Shown: in pieces, positions 8,027 to 16,666 of the stretch
Layout: every line of letters starts with the position of its first letter
Position numbering within the stretch: position 1 is the stretch's first letter
Source: Pseudomonadota bacterium
GTDB lineage: Bacteria; Bdellovibrionota; Bdellovibrionia; Bdellovibrionales; JACTMU01
NCBI GenBank assembly: GCA_014584465.1
Contig: JACTMU010000111.1
Coordinates: 42,469 to 106,468, forward strand
Length of the DNA: 64,000 bases
Reading direction: 5' to 3'
Program-made: the position numbers and the translations under genes
The notes under the pieces: generated by a model
Database searches by the model: none
Told to the model about the DNA's origin: nothing
Seen by the model: the letters and a program-made list of their open reading frames with translations, nothing else

Positions 8027-9084
8027 GCTACCCCCGCCAGAGCCAAGCCGACTGCTGTGGCCATAAATGGTGCAAGTTGATCAAAGTCCACATTGCCGTC
8101 GGATCCATCTTTTGAAAAGAGCTCAACCTTTCGAAAGGGGTTTGGGATCAAAGTTTTGATCTTGTAGTGATCCTCAAAGATTTGACAAAGTTCCGGATGT
8201 CTTGCGCATCCTCCCCCAACTACAAAGATATTGGAAAGTGGAAAGTCCTTAGAATGAACCATAAAGTAGTCAATGTTCTTCTGAATCGAATTGAGAATTC
8301 CTATAAAGAGATTGTCCACGCGCTGTTCGACCTCGCTGAGCTCTTCTGGGTTGGCTGACAGGTTCATCCTTTCTTTGAGTTTTTCACTGTCAAGGTAGCT
8401 CATTTGGCCTTCGTTCATCAGAGTTTGGTTGATGTTGCCAACGCCTACAGCTTCGACCGACATCAAATGGACTTGACTGTCCAGAATGAGAGCCGTTGTG
8501 GTGTGAAGTTCACCCAGCTCAATCAGTATGGAGTTGTGGTTGGGCTTGGTGTATTCATTAAACTCAAGCATGGCTGCAATGGCGAGAACGTTGATGTCGA
8601 CGGAGCTGGGTGATAGAGAGATGCCTGAGAGGAGATCACACTGCTCTTTGAGATCACTCTTTTTGGCCCAGAAGATCTTATAGAGGCCCGAACGATCTGA
8701 AGCGACATCTGAGCGTGACATCTTGTAGTAGTCAAAAGTGATCTGATCCAAGGAGCCCTCAAATTTCTGCTCCATGTCCAATTGAAGCGTGCTTTTCAAC
8801 TCCTTTTCAGAAAGGTCGGGAAGTTGTAGGTCATAGGTTTGAATGGCTTGATCTTTGAGAGAAGTGATGACTTTGCCATTTTTCAGCTTCTGGGCCTCCA
8901 TAAGAGCCCGAAGAGTGTCTTTAAGATCTCTTTGGTTTGGATACTCTTGGTTCGATAGGGCCAGATCTAGAAAGAAGTTTCTTTTGAGGAGGACCTGTTC
9001 CCCCTTTTTTTGAAGCTCCACAACCTTGATGTTTCGGCTTCCTAAATCAATTCCAAGTGTTGTCGAAGATTTAAAGAGGCTCAT
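8023..9084 (-). CDS. pilM: PilM-like actin-fold pilus assembly ATPase
   Basis: The ATG at 9082-9084 is chosen because it overlaps the upstream TGA (ATGA) and follows GGGAG; the open frame extends further up but inside the TPR gene. This gives 353 residues. GIDLGSRNIKVVEL near the N-terminus is the FtsA/PilM phosphate-1 motif, and FVVGGGCARHPEL near residue 270 is the phosphate-2/adenosine region of the actin-like fold. PilM is cytoplasmic, binds the PilN N-terminal peptide and couples the assembly ATPases to the inner-membrane platform. Confidence 0.9.
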   Translation of the reverse strand: MSLFKSSTTLGIDLGSRNIKVVELQKKGEQVLLKRNFFLDLALSNQEYPNQRDLKDTLRALMEAQKLKNGKVITSLKDQAIQTYDLQLPDLSEKELKSTLQLDMEQKFEGSLDQITFDYYKMSRSDVASDRSGLYKIFWAKKSDLKEQCDLLSGISLSPSSVDINVLAIAAMLEFNEYTKPNHNSILIELGELHTTTALILDSQVHLMSVEAVGVGNINQTLMNEGQMSYLDSEKLKERMNLSANPEELSEVEQRVDNLFIGILNSIQKNIDYFMVHSKDFPLSNIFVVGGGCARHPELCQIFEDHYKIKTLIPNPFRKVELFSKDGSDGNVDFDQLAPFMATAVGLALAGVA

Positions 9085-9845
9085 GGGGGTGTCTCCCTGA
9101 GTTCTGAGCGATGAAGAGAGTTGATCATGCGAATTCGACGCTCGATCTTTTTTTTGGTTTGTGAGTCCTCCGTTGAATTTGTGCGCGCAAGGTAGGCCTT
9201 GTAACTGGCAATAGCCTCGGACCACAATCGATTTTGCTCAAGAAGGGTTGCAAGATTGAGATCGATCTTTGGATCATGGTCGGCGATCAAAGCTCCTCGT
9301 CGATAATACTCCTCTGCAGATTTGAAGTCCTCTCTCTTTCGTTTGATGGCCGCGAGATTGTTGAGCGCTGTTGCATGGGCAGGATTTTTTTCAATCACCT
9401 TTTCAAGGAGCTCCTCAGCCTTCTGAAGATCACCCTTTTTTGCAAAGACTGAGGCGAGGTTGATGGTCAGACTCGCCTGATCCGGAGTTCTTGTAAGAAG
9501 CTCCTCAAAATGGCGAATGGCCTCTTCAAGATTGCCATTGTAAAAGAGTTGAAGCCCTCTTTGGTTCTCGGTTTTCAAAGTGGCAAACTCATTGAGAGCC
9601 TGCACTTGACCAGGACTTTGGCTCTGAGCTGTTGGAGGAGGATTCGAATTGGCTCCTTTCTTAAATTGGAGCCACAGAGTCACTCCGGCAGCAAGAACGA
9701 TTAAAATGAAACCAAGGACCTTCCAGCGTTTAAGAAAAAAAAGACTCTTTGAGCTTAAAGATCGACGAGGAGCCGCGTGAGGCTCATGGGTAGGTTTTAC
9801 CGGGTCTTGATCAATGGACTGAATCTCCTTGAGGATCTTGCTCAT
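9081..9845 (-). CDS. Membrane-anchored TPR protein, MshN-like
   Basis: 254 residues. The N-terminal 40 residues are cytoplasmic, then comes one membrane helix (about 42-62, KVLGFILIVLAAGVTLWLQF), a Pro/Ser/Gln linker and at least three tetratricopeptide repeats (about 95-230, for example ALTINLASVFAKKGDLQKAE and ALNNLAAIKRKREDFKSAE-like helices). In MSHA loci, MshN has the same arrangement and sits beside MshM. It probably scaffolds secretin or pilus assembly at the periplasmic side. Position and architecture support the call; there is no diagnostic catalytic motif. Confidence 0.75.
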   Translation of the reverse strand: MSKILKEIQSIDQDPVKPTHEPHAAPRRSLSSKSLFFLKRWKVLGFILIVLAAGVTLWLQFKKGANSNPPPTAQSQSPGQVQALNEFATLKTENQRGLQLFYNGNLEEAIRHFEELLTRTPDQASLTINLASVFAKKGDLQKAEELLEKVIEKNPAHATALNNLAAIKRKREDFKSAEEYYRRGALIADHDPKIDLNLATLLEQNRLWSEAIASYKAYLARTNSTEDSQTKKKIERRIRMINSLHRSELRETPP

Positions 9846-10696
9846 AGAGAAAAGATCCTCTCAAAGCCCCTTTGAACCTGGTTCCAAATGCCTTGAGACT
9901 CTTGTTGTGTGACCGATCGAATGAGTTCAGGAACAATCAAGCGGATCTCTCGGTCTGTCCCCGCCTTAAGAACGCGATCACAGATTGAGTTGACCACGCG
10001 AGGGACTCCTTGGGAATACTTTGCAATCAGCTCACTTGCTCTGGGTTCAAAGCGGAGAAAATTGCCACCGCCAGCACGCTCCACACGGTGTTGAATGTAG
10101 AGCCCCACCTCGTTGGATGAGAGAGGAGTGATCGTGAGTTCCTTTGATATTCTCTGTTTGAGTTGTCGAACCTCTGAAAGTAGGAGCTTTTGAGAAAACT
10201 CATTTTGGCCAAAGAGGATGATGTGAAGAAGTTTTGTTTTGCCGCCTTCAATGTTGCTAAGAAGGCGTATGGTCTCAAGTGCTTCAAGTGAGAGGTGCTG
10301 AGCCTCATCGACCATGAGGAGAGTTTTTCGGCCTTTTTTGGCGTTCTTGATCAAATGATCTGTGAGCAGTGAAAGGTGATCCTTAAGCGACAGATTGTTT
10401 GGGGCGTGGATGCCAAACTCATCATTGATCGAAGCAATCAACTCTTTGCCATTGAGCTGAGGGTAGAGGACTAAGGCCGAATCCGCAATTCGTTTGGATC
10501 CTTCGATGACCAGGCGACTGAGAATCGTTTTCCCACAGCCCACCTCTCCCGTGACCACGACAAATCCATCGCCGCGATTGATCGATTGGACAATGCCGTC
10601 GAGGGTCGCCCTGTGCGTGTGAGAGGGGTAGTAGTACCGGAGGTCCGGTGTCTGCGAGAAGGGGTCTTGTCTGAGGCGATAGAAGGAGTTGAACAT
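9842..10696 (-). CDS. mshM: ExeA/MshM-type AAA ATPase
   Basis: 284 residues. It begins with the family signature YRLRQDPFSQTPD-L-YYYPS, has Walker A GEVGCGKT (about 48-55), Walker B LLMVDEAQ (about 124-131), and the C-terminal lid QGVPRVVNSICDR. ExeA/MshM ATPases help secretin or pilus platform assembly; no C-terminal peptidoglycan-binding domain is present here, as in MshM. It is the first gene of the minus-strand operon and is divergent from the prepilin genes, with 263 bases between. The stop overlaps the start of the TPR gene by four bases. Confidence 0.9.
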   Translation of the reverse strand: MFNSFYRLRQDPFSQTPDLRYYYPSHTHRATLDGIVQSINRGDGFVVVTGEVGCGKTILSRLVIEGSKRIADSALVLYPQLNGKELIASINDEFGIHAPNNLSLKDHLSLLTDHLIKNAKKGRKTLLMVDEAQHLSLEALETIRLLSNIEGGKTKLLHIILFGQNEFSQKLLLSEVRQLKQRISKELTITPLSSNEVGLYIQHRVERAGGGNFLRFEPRASELIAKYSQGVPRVVNSICDRVLKAGTDREIRLIVPELIRSVTQQESQGIWNQVQRGFERIFSL

Positions 10697-10849
10697 AGCT
10701 TCTCATCGGCATTTGAAGCTCTTTTCTCAAGATCGCAATGAGGTTCTAAGCGTTGACCAGGACTTGAATACTTCGTTTCAAATTCCATGCAAAGGACCAG
10801 CAAAGCAGGACTCGTCGAAAGCCGCGGTTGGGGCGAAGAGCCTGGATTT

Positions 10850-10865
10850 TGGACTAGAGTTTGCT
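10850..10865 (+). promoter_or_regulatory. Candidate sigma-54 promoter for the prepilin genes
   Basis: TGGACTAGAGTTTGCT has the invariant GG and GC dinucleotides at the -24/-12 spacing and a full TTGCT element. The -24 half deviates from the consensus (TGGAC instead of TGGCAC). It is about 95 bases before the first prepilin ATG. Sigma-54 control of pilin genes is well known, and a sigma-54 activator gene is present at 47000-48055, though no direct link is shown. Confidence 0.35.
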
Positions 10866-10959
10866 TTGCAGCTGCGAGTTGCATGGAGAATTTTGCAATT
10901 TCGATTAAAGTAGATAGAAGAACGCACTACGTTTCTTTGCTTAACAGGAGTTAAAGGTT

Positions 10960-11478
10960 ATGAAACAGAGATGTCAATTTGAACGCAATCACGAAAAGGG
11001 TTTCACCCTTGTTGAAATCCTCATGGTTCTCCTATTGGTGGGTATCTTGGCGGCTGTGGCGATCCCTCAATTTGTCGATTTTCAGGCTGATGCGAAGAAC
11101 TCCGCGACCGAGTCGAACTTGGCAGCACTTCGGACAGGGATTCTCAATCAGAGGGCCCAGGCGAACCTAAGATGTGCCACGACCGGATGGCCGCCAGCCG
11201 CTGACATCAATGCAAACAGCATCAATAATAGCGCGTGCAGTTTAACTCCAGTTGCAGATAATAAGTTTGTAGCAAGCGAGAATATTCCATTTAACCCTTG
11301 GGGCACGAGTAAGACGGTTCTTAATTGTACCGATCCAGGAGGGGATTGCACGCGTGGAAATGCTACGGGTTGTGGTGGAGCCGGCTTTTCAGGAGGCTGG
11401 TGCTACAATAGTAACACAGGGGAAATTTGGGCAGACTCCCAAGCAAATGGGGGAACGCCCACCGAAGAGAGTTTTTAG
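10960..11478 (+). CDS. Type IV prepilin-like protein 1 (probable major pilin)
   Basis: 172 residues. A 14-residue leader ending in KG is followed by FTLVEILMVLLLVGILAAVA, the class III signal with glutamate at +5 for PilD cleavage and methylation. The mature part is Cys-rich (six cysteines, several near the C-terminus), likely held by disulfides. AGGAG lies ten bases before the ATG. It is the first and most canonical of four consecutive prepilin genes and follows the candidate sigma-54 promoter, which suggests it is the main subunit; that is an inference. It lies opposite the assembly operon it presumably uses. Confidence 0.88.
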   Translation: MKQRCQFERNHEKGFTLVEILMVLLLVGILAAVAIPQFVDFQADAKNSATESNLAALRTGILNQRAQANLRCATTGWPPAADINANSINNSACSLTPVADNKFVASENIPFNPWGTSKTVLNCTDPGGDCTRGNATGCGGAGFSGGWCYNSNTGEIWADSQANGGTPTEESF

Positions 11479-11504
11479 GTCCGTTTAGGGAGTCCCTCGA
11501 GTTG

Positions 11505-11957
11505 ATGAAGAGCCCCTTTGGATTCACCTTAACTGAGATCTTGATGGTGCTTCTTTTGGTCTCCATTCTCAGTGCAGTGGTGATTCCTCAGTTTGTGGAT
11601 TTTGGTGATGAAGCAAAGAAGGCGGTGACGAACGACCGCCTTCTTGCGTTTAAACTCGCGATCATTGGGGATTCGCGCATCGTCAGTAATGGAGCCTACC
11701 TTCAGCCTGGATTTGAAGCCCAAGTCGGGGATCTTCCCAACAATTTGGATGAACTTGTGACTCAAGGGGCACTTCCGGCCTACAATCCCTTCACCAAACG
11801 TGGATGGCGTGGGCCCTACATTTCCAACAGTGATTCCAGTTGGAATCGCGATGGATGGGGGAATCTCTTAGTTTATAGCAAGGCGGGGAGAACCCTCACG
11901 AGTTGTGGACCCGATGGTGCATGTGGAAATGCCGATGACCTGAGCATGAGCTTTTAG
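11505..11957 (+). CDS. Prepilin-like protein 2 with GspG-type C-terminal loop
   Basis: The ATG at 11505 gives a short leader MKSPFG before FTLTEILMVLLLVSILSAVV (150 residues); an earlier in-frame start would overlap the previous gene and make an unusually long leader. The mature domain has RGPYIS, DGWGNLLVY and SCGPDGACGNADDLS. This is the pattern of the calcium-binding C-terminal loop of type II secretion major pseudopilins (GspG: PY, WG-P-Y, S-GADG--G--DDI), here with two added cysteines that could lock it. The gap to the previous gene is 26 bases; its last base is shared with the next start. Confidence 0.82.
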   Translation: MKSPFGFTLTEILMVLLLVSILSAVVIPQFVDFGDEAKKAVTNDRLLAFKLAIIGDSRIVSNGAYLQPGFEAQVGDLPNNLDELVTQGALPAYNPFTKRGWRGPYISNSDSSWNRDGWGNLLVYSKAGRTLTSCGPDGACGNADDLSMSF

Positions 11958-12508
11958 TGTTGGGCCGACCCAAAGTTTTTCGGATTAAGATTCTCTTATT
12001 GATCTTGATTTTCATTAAAGGTTGGAAACAAATTCATCCTTTTTGTCACTCTCATCTTTGGACTCATCAACGTGGATTTTCGTTTGTCTCCGTCCTTATG
12101 TTGATGATCGTGATGGGAATCGGTCTGGGTGCAGCCATCCTCACAACTCAACCAACCCTTCGGACGGATCAGGTTGATGTAACCTGGAAGAGGCTTGGTG
12201 CTCTCGAAGAGGCGATTGATCGTTATCGAGTTCATCATAAGGGACTTCCACCTTCCACAAGTCTCGATCAGCTTGTGAGCCAGGGTGGCGAAGCCAATTG
12301 TACGGTGGACACAGATCCATCAAGCTCAACCTATCGAAAGATGCTCAATTGGTGTGGCCCCTACATTGATCCGGTCTTTCAGCAAGATGCCAGCGAGTTT
12401 CAGCGAGATGGGTGGGGAAGTACAATTGAGTATGATACAGTCTCTTTAAGAAGCTGCGGTGCCAATCGTGTGTGCGGTGATGGAGATGACCTTGTTGAAT
12501 CACTTTGA
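11957..12508 (+). CDS. Atypical prepilin-like protein 3
   Basis: 183 residues if it starts at the GTG at 11957-11959, which overlaps the previous TAG by one base; no ATG lies before the leader junction. The class III signal is unusual: a 40-residue leader with its own hydrophobic stretch (ILLLILIFI), then HQRG and FSFVSVLMLMIVMGIGLGAA. Serine replaces the +5 glutamate, which pseudopilins of GspK type also lack. The C-terminal half keeps CGPYI, DGWGSTIEY and SCGANRVCGDGDDL, as in prepilin 2. It may be a tip or initiating minor subunit. The start is uncertain; a later non-ATG start is possible. Confidence 0.65.
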   Translation: MLGRPKVFRIKILLLILIFIKGWKQIHPFCHSHLWTHQRGFSFVSVLMLMIVMGIGLGAAILTTQPTLRTDQVDVTWKRLGALEEAIDRYRVHHKGLPPSTSLDQLVSQGGEANCTVDTDPSSSTYRKMLNWCGPYIDPVFQQDASEFQRDGWGSTIEYDTVSLRSCGANRVCGDGDDLVESL

Positions 12509-13715
12509 AGTTCGGTCCAGAGGATTTACCCTTGTGGAAATCATTATGGTCATGGCCCTGGTGGGAATTCTCACAGTGGCATCACTGACTCTATTTGAGG
12601 GGAGTCTTGATGAGAGCCGATTCGATGCGACTGTCAAAGAGCTTGAAGCCATTCGAGAGGCACTGATTGGAAATCAAGAGCTTCGAAGCGGAGGGCAAAG
12701 GATCAGCTTTGGATACAATGGAGATGTGGGTGCTCTTCCCACCAATGGACAGGGTTTAGGTGCGTTGACGGCGGCGCCTGGTGGAGTGTCGGCCTGGTCT
12801 GTGAATCAGACGGTCCACTTGAGTCTGGGATGGAACGGTCCCTACATTACGACCAACCTCTCCAACTCAGACATCACCACAGATGGTTGGGGGCGCACTT
12901 ACTCCTACAATGGATCCACCAATCCCGCGACGATCACGAGTTTGGGAGCCAACGGCGCTGCAGGTGGCAGCGGATTTGACAGTGACATCACCATATCGAT
13001 TCCTAACACTTCGCTCATGGCAAATGTGTATGGATTTATCTCTGATGGTGCGATTCCCTATGTCGGAAATGCGGTGGTGGAGCTCTACCAGCCCAATGGA
13101 TCTGGTGCCCTTCAAACTCTCTCTGACAACGTGGTCTCCGGAGACAATGGATCGTTCTCCTTTAACAATGTTCCATTGGGATTGAGATCCATTCAGATCT
13201 GGATCCCGAACAAGGCCTCTCCCACCTTTACGGCAGGCCCCATTTCCATCACAGTCGATCAAGCCAACTACTTGATCCCCACTTCACTGACGGCATTTGC
13301 CATCAGCGGAGGCGGTGGAGGAGGTGGTGGTGGAACTGGGTGCGCTTCAGCTTCGGTGGCCTATGTGCCGGCCAGTGCCTCCTTGTCCGGTGGGGGCAAA
13401 GTCCTTAACTACAATGTCAACATTCTTAAAAACGTGACTGTTTCCACTGCGGTGTTGACCTTTGGAAAGTCGGCGCTCTACAGCCGCTTTGATTTGGATG
13501 GGCTCTCCTACCTCTGTTCGATGCCCAAACAACTTTCACCCTGTCCGTTGACGACCGCTCAAACTGCAACGCTCACACCTGGTATGTCTTTGACGATCGG
13601 ATCGAATCGAGTGGGACGAATTGATTTTGATAAGAACATGACCAGCACGACCATCGACATTCAGCTCAACTACAGTGATGCAACTTGTGACGTGATGAGC
13701 ATCACCGGCATTTAG
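12480..13715 (+). CDS. Large prepilin-like protein 4 with extra C-terminal domains
   Basis: About 411 residues from the ATG at 12480, which overlaps the preceding gene; TTG codons at 12492 or 12495 after GGAG are alternatives. The leader ends RSRG and is followed by FTLVEIIMVMALVGILTVAS. A GspG-like part (GPYIT, DGWGRTYSY, SLGANGAAGG-G-DSD, about 120-175) is followed by a domain resembling carboxypeptidase regulatory folds (about 183-265: VYGFISDGAIPYVGNAVVEL, then SGDNGSFSFNNVPLG). Then come a nine-glycine linker (about 278-286) and a Cys-containing beta-rich C-terminal domain. Minor pilins with large C-terminal domains usually sit at the tip, where they could act in adhesion. That role is inferred. 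Confidence 0.75.
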   Translation: MEMTLLNHFEVRSRGFTLVEIIMVMALVGILTVASLTLFEGSLDESRFDATVKELEAIREALIGNQELRSGGQRISFGYNGDVGALPTNGQGLGALTAAPGGVSAWSVNQTVHLSLGWNGPYITTNLSNSDITTDGWGRTYSYNGSTNPATITSLGANGAAGGSGFDSDITISIPNTSLMANVYGFISDGAIPYVGNAVVELYQPNGSGALQTLSDNVVSGDNGSFSFNNVPLGLRSIQIWIPNKASPTFTAGPISITVDQANYLIPTSLTAFAISGGGGGGGGGTGCASASVAYVPASASLSGGGKVLNYNVNILKNVTVSTAVLTFGKSALYSRFDLDGLSYLCSMPKQLSPCPLTTAQTATLTPGMSLTIGSNRVGRIDFDKNMTSTTIDIQLNYSDATCDVMSITGI

Positions 13716-13740
13716 TGTCTGGCATTGAGTGCCTGGCACT
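13716..13740. repeat. Solitary GTGCCTGGCAC-type repeat fragment
   Basis: TGTCTGGCATTGAGTGCC continues to TGGCACT. It carries the palindromic GTGCC-TGGCAC motif found at the ends of the elements at 4364, 5036 and 30071. It fills the space between two convergent genes. It has no T run and no long arms, so it is read as a decayed or solo end of that repeat family. Confidence 0.4.
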
Positions 13741-13741
13741 T

Positions 13742-14758
13742 CTATGGGCACCACGCTTCAGGTTCAAGAGGCTCAAGAGAGGTGATTGTGGGACTGACGG
13801 GAGCCAAAGACGAAGTCTCTCGAAAGATCTGACTTTTCCTCTCAAGTTCACCTGCTGCTGCAGAGAGATTGTGAAATCGTTGAGTCAACTCATGGGCGCG
13901 CTCTCGAATTTCGCTCTCATATTTCTTGGCCGCAGAGAGATTGAGTTGTTCGTAAGAGGTCGGTGGTTTGGTCCCACGAGGTAGGAGGCTCTCATAAACA
14001 TCAAGTGCCTTACGGACATCGTCCTCTGTGGAGTCCCATGAGGGACTCTTTTCCTTTCGGTTAAGATCTCCCCCTTTTTTCTTTGAGAGGGTGAAGCTCT
14101 TGGCCACATAGTCGACCGCAGCTCGGACCAGAGGGTGTTGATGAGACGCGGTCCACTCCTTCTCAAGAGGCTTTCCTTGAACTAGGTGCTCTTTGGCTAG
14201 GGCTGCGATGACCTCAGTTTGGGCCTGAGTCATCATGTTTGCAATTTCGGTCTGCTGAGCCATATGTCTTGAAGTGGCTTTTCGAGCTTCAAGGGCCTGT
14301 TGGGAGAGCTCATGGTATTTGCGCTGGTCCTGATCCACAACTTTTTTGTTAGGAATGGTGATCTCCTCAAGATTGCATTGGGGTAGAGGGGTGCAAGAGC
14401 GATGAAACTGCAGGCGCATCTGCGATGATTCTCCTTTCATTGCAACGCGTTCCAAGCCTGAGTTGGAGGATGAAGAGGTTTCGCCGAGAATGCCACGAGA
14501 ATCCACCAACTTGGAGTGCCACTCCTCGTTGGGGGATTTTTTGGTGAGAAGTTCTAAGCGTGCATTGGGTGAAGATCCTTCGGCGTAGCGAATCATATAA
14601 TATTCTGAGCGCGCGGGATTCCATCCTTGGCAGAAGATCTTGTGAGATGAATGGGCAGGAGGATTGTGTGAGCTCTGGCGACTTATGCTCATCACAACAA
14701 GTGACAAAGTGGCTGCAATGGTGATAAGAGCTCCTAAATAGGTGAGCTTGTTGAACAT
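13742..14758 (-). CDS. Unrecognised membrane-anchored protein
   Basis: 338 residues with one N-terminal membrane helix (about 7-25, YLGALITIAATLSLVVMSI) and a long, charged, mostly helical remainder likely outside the cytoplasm. Residues 40-120 look beta-rich and include two cysteine-containing stretches (IFCQGW; CTPLPQC). Residues 140-320 are rich in Lys/Glu/Gln with low-complexity helices. AAAGGA lies eight bases before the ATG. It is convergent with prepilin 4 and divergent from the methyltransferase gene. No domain was recognised; its position next to the pilin cluster is the only functional hint. Confidence 0.65.
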   Translation of the reverse strand: MFNKLTYLGALITIAATLSLVVMSISRQSSHNPPAHSSHKIFCQGWNPARSEYYMIRYAEGSSPNARLELLTKKSPNEEWHSKLVDSRGILGETSSSSNSGLERVAMKGESSQMRLQFHRSCTPLPQCNLEEITIPNKKVVDQDQRKYHELSQQALEARKATSRHMAQQTEIANMMTQAQTEVIAALAKEHLVQGKPLEKEWTASHQHPLVRAAVDYVAKSFTLSKKKGGDLNRKEKSPSWDSTEDDVRKALDVYESLLPRGTKPPTSYEQLNLSAAKKYESEIRERAHELTQRFHNLSAAAGELERKSQIFRETSSLAPVSPTITSLEPLEPEAWCP

Positions 14759-14897
14759 AATTGAAATCCTTTTAAGTTAGGTTTGAAATGTTGGCAGTAG
14801 GTCGGGTCTTAATGTTTCCCCTTTACCATCTCCATCTCCTCTTACGGGCCATCTCCTTTATCATCGGAGGTGGGGCCAAAAACTTCATTGAATTCCT

Positions 14898-15653
14898 ATG
14901 AGTTCCAAATTTATCCAGACCTCCGATGGCAGTTGGACCGTGCGTTCAGGTGAAGGTGTAGGGCAACTCATGCACACGATGCACGGGGCTTATGGCGAGA
15001 CTCTTCATGTCTATGGCCGAGCCATCAACCGGACGCTTAATCAGGACCATGGTTTGGCTCCTCGGTTTCTGATCTTTGGCCTTGGGTTGGGATACATCGA
15101 AATGACCTTGGCGGCCCAGGTGCTCAAGATGAGAAGTGAAGGGAAGAGGGTTTGTGACTCTCTTGAATTGGTCTCTTATGAATCTGAATCCGAGCTGAAT
15201 CAGAGATTTGTGAATTGGGTCTATGGCGATCTGGAAGATTCCCCAGAGTCTCGCCACTTTCTTGATGCCTATGAGAGTTTTGAGCTTCGAATTGCCAATG
15301 AGTTTTCGTTGAGTTCCACTTCTCAGACACCTCGTGGTTATTTACGAGAATTGCACCATCAGGGTCGATGGAGACTTCCTGGTGCGTTTGATCGCAACAC
15401 AGAGGTCGATCAACTCTTTGACTGCATACTTTTTGATCCCTTTAGCCCTGCACAGTCCCCCGAGATTTGGGAAGATGAGTTCCTGCTACGTTTCTTGAAA
15501 ATCTGTGCGGCCCCGACTTCGATCTTTGCGACCTATGCCTCAAACGCAAGGATCAAGCGGGCCCTCTCCCTTTCAGGATTTGAGATTCACAAGGAGCCTG
15601 GATTCAGTGCGAAGAGAGAATTCATCTTGGCAACGAGATCGTCCAATCGTTAG
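14898..15653 (+). CDS. MnmC-type tRNA methyltransferase domain protein
   Basis: 251 residues. It has the SAM-binding glycine motif FLIFGLGLGYIE (about 57-68), the acidic segment CILFDPFSPAQSPEIWEDEFL (about 178-198) and the C-terminal signature ATYASNARIKRALSLSGF with PGFSAKREFI. These match the methyltransferase half of MnmC (MnmD/DUF752), which methylates the aminomethyl group of nm5(s2)U at tRNA wobble position 34. The FAD-dependent oxidase half of bifunctional MnmC is absent, as in organisms with separate enzymes. No convincing Shine-Dalgarno precedes the ATG at 14898. The gene is monocistronic by spacing. Confidence 0.8.
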   Translation: MSSKFIQTSDGSWTVRSGEGVGQLMHTMHGAYGETLHVYGRAINRTLNQDHGLAPRFLIFGLGLGYIEMTLAAQVLKMRSEGKRVCDSLELVSYESESELNQRFVNWVYGDLEDSPESRHFLDAYESFELRIANEFSLSSTSQTPRGYLRELHHQGRWRLPGAFDRNTEVDQLFDCILFDPFSPAQSPEIWEDEFLLRFLKICAAPTSIFATYASNARIKRALSLSGFEIHKEPGFSAKREFILATRSSNR

Positions 15654-15896
15654 ACAGGGACCAAAACTGGCCAGAACGTACAGTGGCAATGCCCTTTTTG
15701 GGCTCCTAGAGATCTTTCCACGTGAGCGAATTTTCACTAGATCCTACTTAGAGCCTTGCTGACATCTCTATGGATCCTTTTTGTGGAGGGGATCCATGGC
15801 ATGGATCGTGAATATAATTCAAGGCGTAGCGAAACTTTTGACATCCAATCGGGATTTCCGATGGATGATGTACAGGGTTTAGACGGAGCAAATTTT

Positions 15897-16526
15897 ATGA
15901 AAAAGATGATCGTAAAAGCAGCACTTTTTTCAGTTCTAGCCTTGAAATTGGGCGGTTGTGGCGATGGCGGTGGCGATGACGGTGGAGATCCAGCACCTCC
16001 GGCACCACCACCCGTAGTGGTAATTCCTGTGGATGCCTCCGGACTTTGGGAAGGAAAGCTCAAAATCACCAACAAGAAGATCTACGAAAGATTTCTCGAA
16101 AAGTTTTTGATCATTTGCGACCGCGGATGGTCCATCAACTTTACAACAACACCAACGGGTCAATTTGTCGACATTGAGGACTGCGACACTCACAAAGACG
16201 CGGGGTATGTCTACATTTATCGTTCCAACGACAGCCACTACTGGTTGGACTGGAGCGCGGGTTACCACGCCCAATACGCCTGGTTCGATCTGGAGCGCGA
16301 ACGGCAGTTTGAGGTGAGCTATTCTCTTTTCAACGACAGTCAAGGATTTACGCTCATCGCGAGCGATGTTTTTGGTGGAGCCTGGTTGACTCAAGGGTTC
16401 AGTGACTTCCGCATGGAGGTTGAATTTGGCAGCACCGACGATGTTGAGATACAAGACGCACACTTCTTCTATGAAGGAAATGAGTTTGCAAAGGCCTCCA
16501 CTCTCAGGGACTACGAGGGTCAGTAA
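15897..16526 (+). CDS. Unrecognised lipoprotein (209 aa)
   Basis: The ATG at 15897 is chosen because GGAG lies nine bases upstream and a clear lipoprotein signal follows: MKKMIVKAALFSVLALKLGGC with lipobox LGGC, then a Gly/Asp linker and a Pro/Ala run (residues 22-45). The open frame extends upstream but has no signal there. The mature domain begins DASGLWEGKLKI and is beta-rich with two cysteines (IICDRGW; VDIEDCD). This resembles small sandwich domains seen in lipoproteins, but no family was recognised. An Asp at +2 is not present (G follows C), so outer-membrane sorting is expected if Lol rules apply. Confidence 0.7.
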   Translation: MKKMIVKAALFSVLALKLGGCGDGGGDDGGDPAPPAPPPVVVIPVDASGLWEGKLKITNKKIYERFLEKFLIICDRGWSINFTTTPTGQFVDIEDCDTHKDAGYVYIYRSNDSHYWLDWSAGYHAQYAWFDLERERQFEVSYSLFNDSQGFTLIASDVFGGAWLTQGFSDFRMEVEFGSTDDVEIQDAHFFYEGNEFAKASTLRDYEGQ

Positions 16527-16666
16527 CGGTAAGGGTTCTGACAACCGGCAAAAAAAGTCGAAAAAAAGTGAAATCTGGTATTTTCCCATTGACCAGAGGC
16601 TTCTCTTTAGTTTCAAATTTACCTCATAGAAAGATTAACAACACAGTTCACCTCACAGGAGTAATC

